From positions 1 through 64,000 of the forward strand of contig JAVKCG010000027.1 of assembly GCA_040222875.1 (NCBI GenBank): a DNA stretch of 64,000 nucleotides, read 5' to 3'. Below, piece after piece: positions 17,825-23,051 of the stretch. Every line of letters starts with the position of its first letter. Position 1 is the first letter of the stretch. The notes under the pieces are model-generated. The model saw only the letters and a program-made list of their open reading frames with translations. It had not been told where the DNA came from and ran no database searches. This DNA comes from JAJCYL01 sp040222875 (GTDB taxonomy: Bacteria; Bacteroidota; Bacteroidia; Cytophagales; Cyclobacteriaceae). The position numbers and the translations under genes were made by a program.

Positions 17825-18177
17825 TTAAGATGGATAGTAGAATTTCTCATTTATAATTTGACCATCCTTCCACTGCTGCACTGATACCTGGGTATATTTT
17901 TTTACGCCCCATTCTTTATGAGTGTAGTCATACTGCCATTCAACCATAGTAGTGCCTTCACCCACGGTCACTTTCAAGGGTTTGGCGCTTCTGAATTCTT
18001 CTAAAGCTTCAAAGAATTCTATCTCCCGCTTTCTGTTAGCTTGCTTACCATTACTGGTTCGTTTTCATTTTCCTGCATTACCACATCTTCATGGTAATAC
18101 TTTTCAAAGGCTTCCAGGGCCTTGCCATCGAGAACTAAATCGTTCAAGTCACTGATCTTTTCTAATAATGATGCCAT
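17825..18177 (-). pseudogene. SnoaL/NTF2-like gene broken by one frameshift
   Basis: From ATG 18177 the frame reads MASLLEKISDLNDLVLDGKALEAFEKYYHEDVVMQENENEPVM and stops at 18019-18021. The neighbouring frame continues without a gap: GKQANRKREIEFFEALEEF, then 'EWQYDYTHKEWGVKKYTQVSVQQWKDGQI' and 'EKFYYPS', stopping at 17825. Together these make a normal ~117-residue NTF2-like protein of the type usually starting with a helix and ending in 'QW.DGQI..E.FYY'. The shift lies at about 18044-18056 (coding 'GTAATGGTAAGC'), where one added base restores the frame. There is no long homopolymer at the site, so a real mutation is plausible. It sits between a Crp/Fnr gene and doxX. Confidence 0.7.
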
Positions 18178-18291
18178 TTTTTAGTTTGAGTTAAATACTC
18201 CTCAAAGATGAAAAGAGGTTGTACGCCGAAAAATGAACTACATTAAAAAAGGAGATTAATCTAGCTTAACATGATTACCCCTGAAGAGCTC

Positions 18292-18870
18292 TTATTCAGC
18301 TAACTGGCTTCGTATTTTACTCAGAAATTCTTTCGTAATTCCTAAATAGGAAGCAATCATGTATTGAGGTACCCTTTGTTCTATTTGGGGGTATAGCTCT
18401 CTGAATTTTAGGTAACGCTCTTTAGCCGAAAGACTGAAACCTCTAATAATTCGTTGCCACGAGGCCACAAATGCCTTTTGTGTCAAAATCCTAAATAAAC
18501 GTTCGATTTTTGGAACTTCATGATAGAGAGTCTCAAGATTTTGAGAAGAGAATTGAATCAATTGGGAGTTTTCAAGACATTGAATATTGAAATCGGATGG
18601 GGTTTGATTTAGCAAACTTCCGAGATCAGACACCCACCAATCTTCAATCGCAAACATAATGATGTGCTCCTGGGCACTTTCATCGGCATGGAAGGCTTTG
18701 AGGCAGCCAAAAGCAACGAAATTTTCGTACTTGCAAACATCACCTTGCTGTAAAACATACTGCCCTTTGAGGTAATTCCTAACTTTTGCCAGGGATTCAA
18801 TTTTTAACCGTTCTTCATTCGTAAGCTCAATGTGACGGGACATGTAATCGAACAATGGCTGGCAACTCAT
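18292..18870 (-). CDS. Crp/Fnr-family transcriptional regulator
   Basis: Taken from the ATG at 18870 (MSCQPLFDYM), the protein has 192 residues, the usual length for the Bacteroidota group of these regulators. The ORF extends upstream to 18942, but the extra 24 residues are not family-like. A cyclic-nucleotide-binding-like beta-roll ('LKGQYVLQQGDVCKYENFVAFGCLK') occupies about the first 110 residues. The C-terminus holds a winged helix with 'VPQYMIASYLGITKEFLSKIR' as the recognition segment. Key cAMP-contact residues are not obvious, as is usual in this subgroup. It is likely to control the downstream SnoaL/doxX genes, an inference from order only. Confidence 0.85.
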   Translation of the reverse strand: MSCQPLFDYMSRHIELTNEERLKIESLAKVRNYLKGQYVLQQGDVCKYENFVAFGCLKAFHADESAQEHIIMFAIEDWWVSDLGSLLNQTPSDFNIQCLENSQLIQFSSQNLETLYHEVPKIERLFRILTQKAFVASWQRIIRGFSLSAKERYLKFRELYPQIEQRVPQYMIASYLGITKEFLSKIRSQLAE

Positions 18871-19013
18871 AAAGGCAAGTTGTAATAATCCTGATAAATA
18901 TAAAAAATCGTTTAATACCCCGCTTGTTCTATATATGGCCATAACTCATATATTCAATTGATTAAACTATTTTAATCCCATCATCAATTTTCATTATTCG
19001 TAGCTGGCTTGAT

Positions 19014-19021
19014 TAATTTTG
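19014..19021 (+). promoter_or_regulatory. -7 promoter box candidate for the thioesterase gene
   Basis: TAATTTTG fits the Bacteroidota -7 consensus TAnnTTTG and lies 20 bp before the ATG at 19042. No clear TTG stands at the -33 position, so support is partial. Confidence 0.4.
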
Positions 19022-19041
19022 CAATTCAATTCTAAAAGCTG

Positions 19042-19572
19042 ATGTTCCACATAGATCCCAACAAACAATATCCTAAAGAGACCAGCAGTAAGGTTATCAT
19101 CCGGTTTCAGGATTGTGACCCCTTGCAACATCTTAATAATGCGAAATATTTCGATTATTTTTTCAATGCAAGGGATGATCAGGTTGCGAAGCTTTATGGG
19201 GTAAGAATGTCTGATATCTTTCAAGCTTATCAGTGTTCATGGGTCGCCTACTCCCATCAAATTGCTTACATCCGGCCAGCAGGCATGGGTGAAATTGTAA
19301 CTATCAACTCCCGGATAATATGGTACAACGAAAACACTGTGGTGGTTGAGTATTTTATGATGGATGAAAATCAAAGCCATTTGAAAACAGTACTCTGGAC
19401 CACCATTCGATACATCGAAGTAAAAACCGGAAAATCTACCAATCATTCTGGTGAGGTGTTAGCATTTCTGGAAGCTGTTAAAGTACCTGATTTCGATTTC
19501 GATAATTCGCCTTTTAATTTGCGCATTAAGCAGATTAAGGAAGAGGTCAAACTTAAGACTCCTATGCCATGA
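19042..19572 (+). CDS. Acyl-CoA thioesterase-like hotdog protein (4HBT family)
   Basis: 176 residues with one hotdog domain. The helix-start motif 'DCDPLQHLNNAKYFDYF' at about residues 24-40 is the 4HBT signature; its first Asp aligns with the catalytic carboxylate of 4-hydroxybenzoyl-CoA thioesterases. 'GEIVTINSRIIWYNENTVVVEYFM' fits the central beta-sheet. The enzyme would hydrolyse an acyl-CoA in the cytoplasm; the substrate is not predictable. The stop overlaps the next start by 4 nt (ATGA), so the two genes are coupled. Confidence 0.8.
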   Translation: MFHIDPNKQYPKETSSKVIIRFQDCDPLQHLNNAKYFDYFFNARDDQVAKLYGVRMSDIFQAYQCSWVAYSHQIAYIRPAGMGEIVTINSRIIWYNENTVVVEYFMMDENQSHLKTVLWTTIRYIEVKTGKSTNHSGEVLAFLEAVKVPDFDFDNSPFNLRIKQIKEEVKLKTPMP

Positions 19573-20036
19573 AGATAATATGCATACTAATTTCTTTATC
19601 TATAGTATCCTTGGGAAAGTGTCAATCTATTGAAGCATTACAGGCCGAGATTGATTCTTTAAAAGAAGAGCTTAACAGACAAATTCGATTCGCTGAGATA
19701 GGGGCAGCCGATGCAAACGTGGCTATGTTTAAGGCAGATAGGCAACGGGAGATTGCAGAGGAAGCGCAAAAGATTGCTGAGGCTAATGCTGAAGAAGCCA
19801 GGAAACAACAACAAAAGGCTGAAACTTTAGCTGAATTAGCTGAAAAGGAAGCAGCAAAGGCTAGAGTACAAGAAAGAAAAGTACAAGAGACGTTTAAGTT
19901 GGCAGAGGAGCAGCGAAATGCCGCCATAGCAGCGCAGGAATTAGCTGATAAAACAGTTAAACAAACAAGAAAATACCGGGCAGAGACTGAAGAGTTGAGG
20001 AAACAACTTGAAGAATGCAAAAAAAGAAATAACTGA
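19569..20036 (+). CDS. Exported coiled-coil protein of unknown function
   Basis: 155 residues. A signal peptide (about 1-18, MKIICILISLSIVSLGKCQ) precedes an almost unbroken Ala/Glu/Lys/Gln-rich helix with heptad character from about residue 22 to the end. A Cys at the signal end may mark a lipoprotein site, but the lipobox is weak. Similar Ala/Glu/Lys-rich segments occur in Bacteroidota signalling proteins, usually next to TPR or histidine-kinase domains; here the segment stands alone. It is coupled by 4 nt to the thioesterase and followed after 1 nt by a membrane protein. No function is assigned. Confidence 0.7.
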   Translation: MKIICILISLSIVSLGKCQSIEALQAEIDSLKEELNRQIRFAEIGAADANVAMFKADRQREIAEEAQKIAEANAEEARKQQQKAETLAELAEKEAAKARVQERKVQETFKLAEEQRNAAIAAQELADKTVKQTRKYRAETEELRKQLEECKKRNN

Positions 20037-20037
20037 T

Positions 20038-20391
20038 ATGAATTTTTTAATACGATTATTAATAACAGGCCTTGCGGTCATCATAACTGCTTATCTCCTC
20101 CCAGGCGTGGATGTTGAGAACTTTTTAACAGCCATTATTCTTGGGGCAGTACTGGCATTATTGAATGCTACAATTAGGCCTCTATTGATATTGGTAACCA
20201 TCCCGGTGACGTTTTTTACCCTCGGATTATTCCTGTTGGTAATCAATGCATTAATGATAATGCTGGCAGACTACATTGTACCCGGATTTTATGTTGATGG
20301 CTTCTGGTGGGCGCTGGCTTTCAGTCTGATTTTATCACTTGTCAATACAGTTTTAAAAGACCTAAGTGGAACAAAAGAGCCAAGAAGATAA
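20038..20391 (+). CDS. Phage-holin-4-like (DUF/PF04020) small membrane protein
   Basis: 117 residues from ATG 20038, one base after the previous stop; an upstream in-frame ATG at 20008 lies inside the previous gene and is unlikely. Four hydrophobic segments and the motif 'LNATIRPLLILVTIPVTFFTLGLFLLVINALM' identify the PF04020 'phage holin family 4' group. Despite the name, this family is a widespread chromosomal four-helix membrane protein in bacteria with no phage context, and none is seen here. It is the last gene of a three-gene operon. Confidence 0.8.
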   Translation: MNFLIRLLITGLAVIITAYLLPGVDVENFLTAIILGAVLALLNATIRPLLILVTIPVTFFTLGLFLLVINALMIMLADYIVPGFYVDGFWWALAFSLILSLVNTVLKDLSGTKEPRR

Positions 20392-20429
20392 TTGATTTAA
20401 TTACGGCTTTTTCTGGATTAGAATTTCTT

Positions 20430-20437
20430 TACTTTTG
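20430..20437 (+). promoter_or_regulatory. -7 promoter box candidate for the tRNA-Met locus
   Basis: TACTTTTG matches TAnnTTTG and ends 21 bp before the first tRNA-like sequence at 20459. It would drive a transcript covering the tRNA pseudogene, the intact tRNA and possibly the two GIY-YIG genes, up to the terminator at 21338-21363. Confidence 0.45.
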
Positions 20438-20458
20438 CACCCTTATTTTAACAAACCT

Positions 20459-20538
20459 GGCGAGGTAGCTCATCCCGATAACTGTCGGGAGGTTAGAGCG
20501 TCGGATTCATATCCGCCGGTTGGCGGACAGGGGTTCAG
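20459..20538 (+). pseudogene. tRNA-Met pseudogene with two hairpin insertions
   Basis: Matches the intact tRNA at 20579-20652 through the 5' acceptor and D-stem (GGCGAGGTAGCTCA). Then the D-loop bases GTT are replaced by an 18-nt hairpin (TCCCGATAACTGTCGGGA, 20473-20490). The match resumes at GGTTAGAGCGTCGGATTCAT. The 3' side of the anticodon arm and the variable region are replaced by the hairpin TCCGCCGGTTGGCGGA (20512-20527). The T-arm breaks off after CAGGGGTTCA and the 3' acceptor strand is absent. It cannot fold into a tRNA. Confidence 0.8.
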
Positions 20539-20553
20539 CAGAAAAGTTAAAAA

Positions 20554-20570
20554 TTGCCTAATTGAGGCAA
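20554..20570. repeat. Short hairpin between tRNA pseudogene and intact tRNA
   Basis: TTGCCT and AGGCAA pair around a 5-nt loop, 9 bp before the intact tRNA-Met. A nearly identical sequence, with one extra base in the centre, occurs at 33094-33115 inside the methyltransferase gene. Confidence 0.4.
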
Positions 20571-20578
20571 CAGTATAT

Positions 20579-20652
20579 GGCGAGGTAGCTCAGTTGGTTA
20601 GAGCGTCGGATTCATAACCCGGAGGCCAGGGGTTCAACTCCCCTCCTCGCTA
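20579..20652 (+). tRNA. tRNA-Met (anticodon CAT)
   Basis: 74 nt with a complete cloverleaf. The acceptor stem GGCGAGG pairs with CCTCGCT (one G-U pair at the end). D-stem GCTC/GAGC, anticodon loop TTCATAA (anticodon CAT), T-stem AGGGG/CCCCT with the TTCAACT loop, and discriminator A. CCA is not encoded. The anticodon stem has a mismatch next to the loop. The CAT anticodon leaves elongator Met, initiator or Ile2 open; the G1-U72 end and lack of three G-C pairs at the anticodon stem base argue against an initiator. It is the only full copy in a cluster of tRNA-Met fragments. Confidence 0.85.
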
Positions 20653-20675
20653 CACTTATAGCAATTCTCCATCAT

Positions 20676-20936
20676 GTGAGCAATTTCTTTGTATACGCCC
20701 TCTACTCAACCAAATACAATAAAATCTACATTGGGCGAACATCCAACATCAAAGCCCGATTGATGAGTCATTTTTATACTGGATATAAAGGGTACACCAC
20801 AAAATTCCGTCCATGGAGATTAACTTACCTTGAGAAATGTCAAACCAAAGCAGAATCGATTATGCGAGAAAAACAGCTCAAGTCTGCTCAAGGGCGAAAC
20901 TTCATCTGGGAAAAGGTAAAAGCTAAATTTGGTTAG
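20676..20936 (+). CDS. Stand-alone GIY-YIG nuclease, copy 1
   Basis: 86 residues, essentially one GIY-YIG domain of the small YhbQ/UPF0213-like type. Residues 6-21 hold 'VYALYSTKYNKIYIGR' (the two beta strands with Y and I-Y-I-G), followed by 'NIKARL..H' with the conserved Arg, a central T and 'PWRLTYLEK'. The metal-binding Glu lies in 'ESIMREKQLK', and 'GRNFIWEKV' ends the fold. The start is GTG at 20676 inside ATGTGAGC; the ATG two bases earlier is out of frame. The last codons, Gly-stop (GGT TAG), lie in the tRNA fragment that follows, so the gene depends on the tRNA sequence for its stop. It differs from copy 2 at four residues. Confidence 0.85.
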   Translation: MSNFFVYALYSTKYNKIYIGRTSNIKARLMSHFYTGYKGYTTKFRPWRLTYLEKCQTKAESIMREKQLKSAQGRNFIWEKVKAKFG

Positions 20937-20993
20937 AGCGCCGGATTCATATCCGCCGGTTGGCGGACAGGGGTTCAACTCCCCTCCTCGCTA
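20931..20993 (+). pseudogene. Displaced 3' fragment of tRNA-Met (first)
   Basis: 63 nt from GGTTAGAGC in the D-loop to the discriminator A. It lacks the 5' acceptor and D-stem strand. The anticodon-arm 3' side carries the TCCGCCGGTTGGCGGA hairpin as in the pseudogene at 20459. One substitution (GCGCCGG for GCGTCGG) separates it from the intact tRNA before the hairpin, and the T-arm and 3' acceptor strand are unchanged. Confidence 0.8.
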
Positions 20994-21014
20994 CTTATAG
21001 CAACTCTCCATCAT

Positions 21015-21275
21015 GTGAGCAATTTCTTTGTATACGCCCTCTACTCAACCAAATACAATAAAATCTACATTGGGCGAACATCCAACATCAAAGCCCGATT
21101 GATGAGTCATTTTTATAATGGACATAAAGGGTACACTTCAAAATTCCGTCCATGGAGATTAACTTACCTTGAGAAATGTCAAACCAAAGTGGAATCGATT
21201 ATGCGAGAAAAACAGCTCAAGTCTGCTCAAGGACGAAACTTCATCTGGGAAAAGGTAAAAGCTAAATTTGGTTAG
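21015..21275 (+). CDS. Stand-alone GIY-YIG nuclease, copy 2
   Basis: 86 residues, differing from copy 1 only at YTG/YNG, YKG/HKG, TTK/TSK and KAE/KVE, and lying exactly 339 bp downstream. All GIY-YIG motif residues remain (IYIGR, KARL..H, ESIMREKQLK). It has the same GTG start, the same leader and the same Gly-stop end supplied by a tRNA fragment. The high conservation at protein level argues for a recent duplication or continued selection. The family includes homing and repair-type nucleases; the target here is unknown, but the junctions point to the tRNA-Met D-loop. Confidence 0.85.
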   Translation: MSNFFVYALYSTKYNKIYIGRTSNIKARLMSHFYNGHKGYTSKFRPWRLTYLEKCQTKVESIMREKQLKSAQGRNFIWEKVKAKFG

Positions 21276-21332
21276 AGGGCCGGATTCATATCCGCCAGTT
21301 GGCGGACAGGGGTTCAACTCCCGTCCTCGCTA
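21270..21332 (+). pseudogene. Displaced 3' fragment of tRNA-Met (second, more decayed)
   Basis: 63 nt, offset 339 bp from the first fragment. It has additional changes: AGAGGGC for AGAGCGC, hairpin loop AGTT for GGTT, and CCCGT for CCCCT in the T-stem, which breaks a T-stem pair. The extra decay fits the oldest displaced end of the array. Confidence 0.8.
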
Positions 21333-21337
21333 CAAAA

Positions 21338-21363
21338 AAAAGCAGCTTTAAAGCTGCTTTTTC
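21338..21363 (+). terminator. Rho-independent terminator closing the tRNA/GIY-YIG array
   Basis: AAAAGCAGCTTT and AAAGCTGCTTTT form a near-perfect stem followed by T-rich sequence (TTTTTCTT). An A run precedes it, so it can also act for the convergent amidohydrolase gene ending at 21383. Confidence 0.75.
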
Positions 21364-21382
21364 TTATTTACTGTAACTACTC

Positions 21383-22957
21383 CTATTTCTTCATAATAAT
21401 AATAAAAGGCTCCTCCATCGCCGTTGGCTCTGCCTCTACTTTAGATTCAGCTACCATCTTTTCAACTTCTTCCATCAGCTTTGCATTTTCAATCACGATG
21501 CCATCTTTGATGGTATGTACGATACCGCCTTTTCTGATCATGTTGCCATCCTGATCTGTGGTCAAAGCACCAAAGGAATACATATACCTGATGTTATAAA
21601 GTGGACTTCCATCAATAATGACCAAGTCGGCAAGATATCCTGGACGAACCAGCCCTAATTCAGGCTGTCTCAATGTTTTGGCACTATTGTGGGTGGCGGC
21701 TTTCAGCACTTCCAAAGTGTGCATACCAGTTTCCCGCAGCAGTTGAAGTTCACGGATATTAGAGAAACCCGGGGTAGCAAAAATGTAATTGTCATCAGTA
21801 CCATAAGCTACCCTGCCACCTCGTTTATTGAATTCATAGATAAGATCACCCCAAAGATCGAAGGCATAAGACCAGTAGTATTCATCGTCATGGGTCCAAT
21901 CGTAGTGGTATGCACCGTGATACGCCGGGTTTGGCCCATTCCATTTAATGAGTGACTGATGGGTGTATTTCTCATGCCATGGCAGACTTTGAGCTCTCAT
22001 GATGTCCCGATTGGCTTCATAGACAACCCTTGTTGGGAGCATGGTGACCCCATAGGCCACCAATGAATCTGCAACCTCGGAGAGCAATCGGTCTTTGTTG
22101 GCTTCACTCCAGACTTTCCCCGCCTGACGGAAACGTTCATTCTCATCATTGTAATTGTAGTTCCTACCAAAATCCTGAACCGATCGATCCAGTGAAGATT
22201 CAGCGTAGGCGTAATGGTGCTCAATCATCGTAACTCCAAGTCTCGCAGCATCCACCGCCTGAGTAACAGAAGTGGTATTGGGAGGAATATGGTATGTTGT
22301 GATTCCGCCAGCAGCAGTAGTTTCTCGGCAAACAGCTCCAAGCAATTCCTGGCTCCAGCCAAGGTTGCCAACATTAACAACATGTGCACCCTGATCGAAC
22401 ATTTCGCCAATCACTTTCTTTACATTCGCCGGATTGTCGAGGTACACCTGGTCATAGCTTGTACCAGCACCATAGCTCCAAATCGGGTAAAGCCTCGGTG
22501 CTAAAATATCGTTGGCTTTACTCTTTTTGGCCTCCGACATACCGTTTTCCAGGCCTCTATCAGCGGCAGGGACCAACGAAGTGACGCCATGGGCCAGCTT
22601 CAGGTAATAGATATATTCTATCGGCATTGGTTCTGTTCGTAAATGCATGTGGAGGTCTATCATTCCTGGCATTACATATTTGCCTTCGGCGTCAATTACC
22701 CGGTCACCACTCACACGTTCGGTTTCACCGCGTCTCTCAGCGGTTACAGGATCAAAGGGAATCATTTGGGTAATTCTGTTTTTCTCAATCACAATATCGT
22801 AAGGCCCTACTGGTGGCCCACCGTGACCGGGAAGCACCATAGCGCCTCGAATAACAAGTTTGTTGTAGGGGCCATCGGCCAGCCCATTAAATTTGTTTTG
22901 TGACAATAAGCTGAATTGCAGTAGAGCAAGAATGAAGGTTAGGCTAATAGATTTCAT
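21383..22957 (-). CDS. Secreted amidohydrolase-family metal-dependent hydrolase
   Basis: 524 residues with a signal peptide (about 1-19, MKSISLTFILALLQFSLLSQ). The N-terminal beta-sandwich is followed by the amidohydrolase start 'GKYVMPGMIDLHMHLR', with the metal-binding His-x-His at about residues 102-104. Later metal-site candidates are in 'GVTMIEHHYAY' and 'GGRVAYGTDDNYIF', and the C-terminal part 'LGLVRPGYLADLVIIDGSPL' is typical. Exported members act on imidazolone-type or peptide-like amides; the substrate cannot be told. A 20-bp perfect palindrome sits just before the start. It is transcribed alone between the tRNA array and leuS. Confidence 0.85.
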   Translation of the reverse strand: MKSISLTFILALLQFSLLSQNKFNGLADGPYNKLVIRGAMVLPGHGGPPVGPYDIVIEKNRITQMIPFDPVTAERRGETERVSGDRVIDAEGKYVMPGMIDLHMHLRTEPMPIEYIYYLKLAHGVTSLVPAADRGLENGMSEAKKSKANDILAPRLYPIWSYGAGTSYDQVYLDNPANVKKVIGEMFDQGAHVVNVGNLGWSQELLGAVCRETTAAGGITTYHIPPNTTSVTQAVDAARLGVTMIEHHYAYAESSLDRSVQDFGRNYNYNDENERFRQAGKVWSEANKDRLLSEVADSLVAYGVTMLPTRVVYEANRDIMRAQSLPWHEKYTHQSLIKWNGPNPAYHGAYHYDWTHDDEYYWSYAFDLWGDLIYEFNKRGGRVAYGTDDNYIFATPGFSNIRELQLLRETGMHTLEVLKAATHNSAKTLRQPELGLVRPGYLADLVIIDGSPLYNIRYMYSFGALTTDQDGNMIRKGGIVHTIKDGIVIENAKLMEEVEKMVAESKVEAEPTAMEEPFIIIMKK

Positions 22958-22964
22958 TGTAAAG

Positions 22965-22984
22965 ACTTTTGGTTAACCAAAAGT
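22965..22984. promoter_or_regulatory. 20-bp perfect palindrome upstream of the amidohydrolase start
   Basis: ACTTTTGGTTAACCAAAAGT reads the same on both strands, with the core GGTTAACC, and ends 7 bp before the ATG at 22957 on the minus strand. The position suits a repressor operator or a hairpin over the ribosome-loading region. Its TTTTGG arm also resembles part of a -7 box. Confidence 0.45.
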
Positions 22985-23051
22985 TAGTAAACTCAAGTCT
23001 CAATCTTAGCCTTCTGTATTTGAGCCGAGGTATTAGATGATAGATGGCAAT

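Larger units (their letters stand above)
20596..21332 (+). mobile_element. Tandem tRNA-linked GIY-YIG units (335 and 339 bp) with displaced tRNA fragment
   Basis: Unit 1 (20596-20930) and unit 2 (20931-21269) each run from GGTTAGAGC of the tRNA D-loop, through the tRNA 3' end, a short leader (CTTATAGCAAYTCTCCATC) and a GIY-YIG gene, to AAATTT. A third tRNA 3' fragment (21270-21332) closes the array. The left junction restores a complete tRNA (20579-20652) and the right ends leave displaced 3' fragments, as in elements that integrate in tRNA genes. Unit lengths differ only because the first tRNA segment lacks the 6-nt-longer hairpin version and has two extra leader bases. That this is a mobile unit is inferred; the repeat structure is seen directly. 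Confidence 0.6.

Noticed and set aside
19622..20020. 132-residue minus-strand ORF rich in Ser/Ala/Cys
   Set aside because: Antisense shadow of the Ala/Glu/Lys coiled-coil gene at 19569-20036.
20038..20391. Prophage signal from the 'phage holin' family name
   Set aside because: PF04020 proteins are ordinary chromosomal membrane proteins; no phage structural, lysis or integrase gene is nearby.
20435..20617. 60-residue plus-strand ORF across the tRNA pseudogene and tRNA
   Set aside because: It lies entirely over tRNA-like sequence and contains repeated tRNA-derived residues; not a protein gene.
20459..21363. CRISPR-like array
   Set aside because: The repeats are tRNA fragments and coding sequence of about 340 bp, not short direct repeats with unique spacers.
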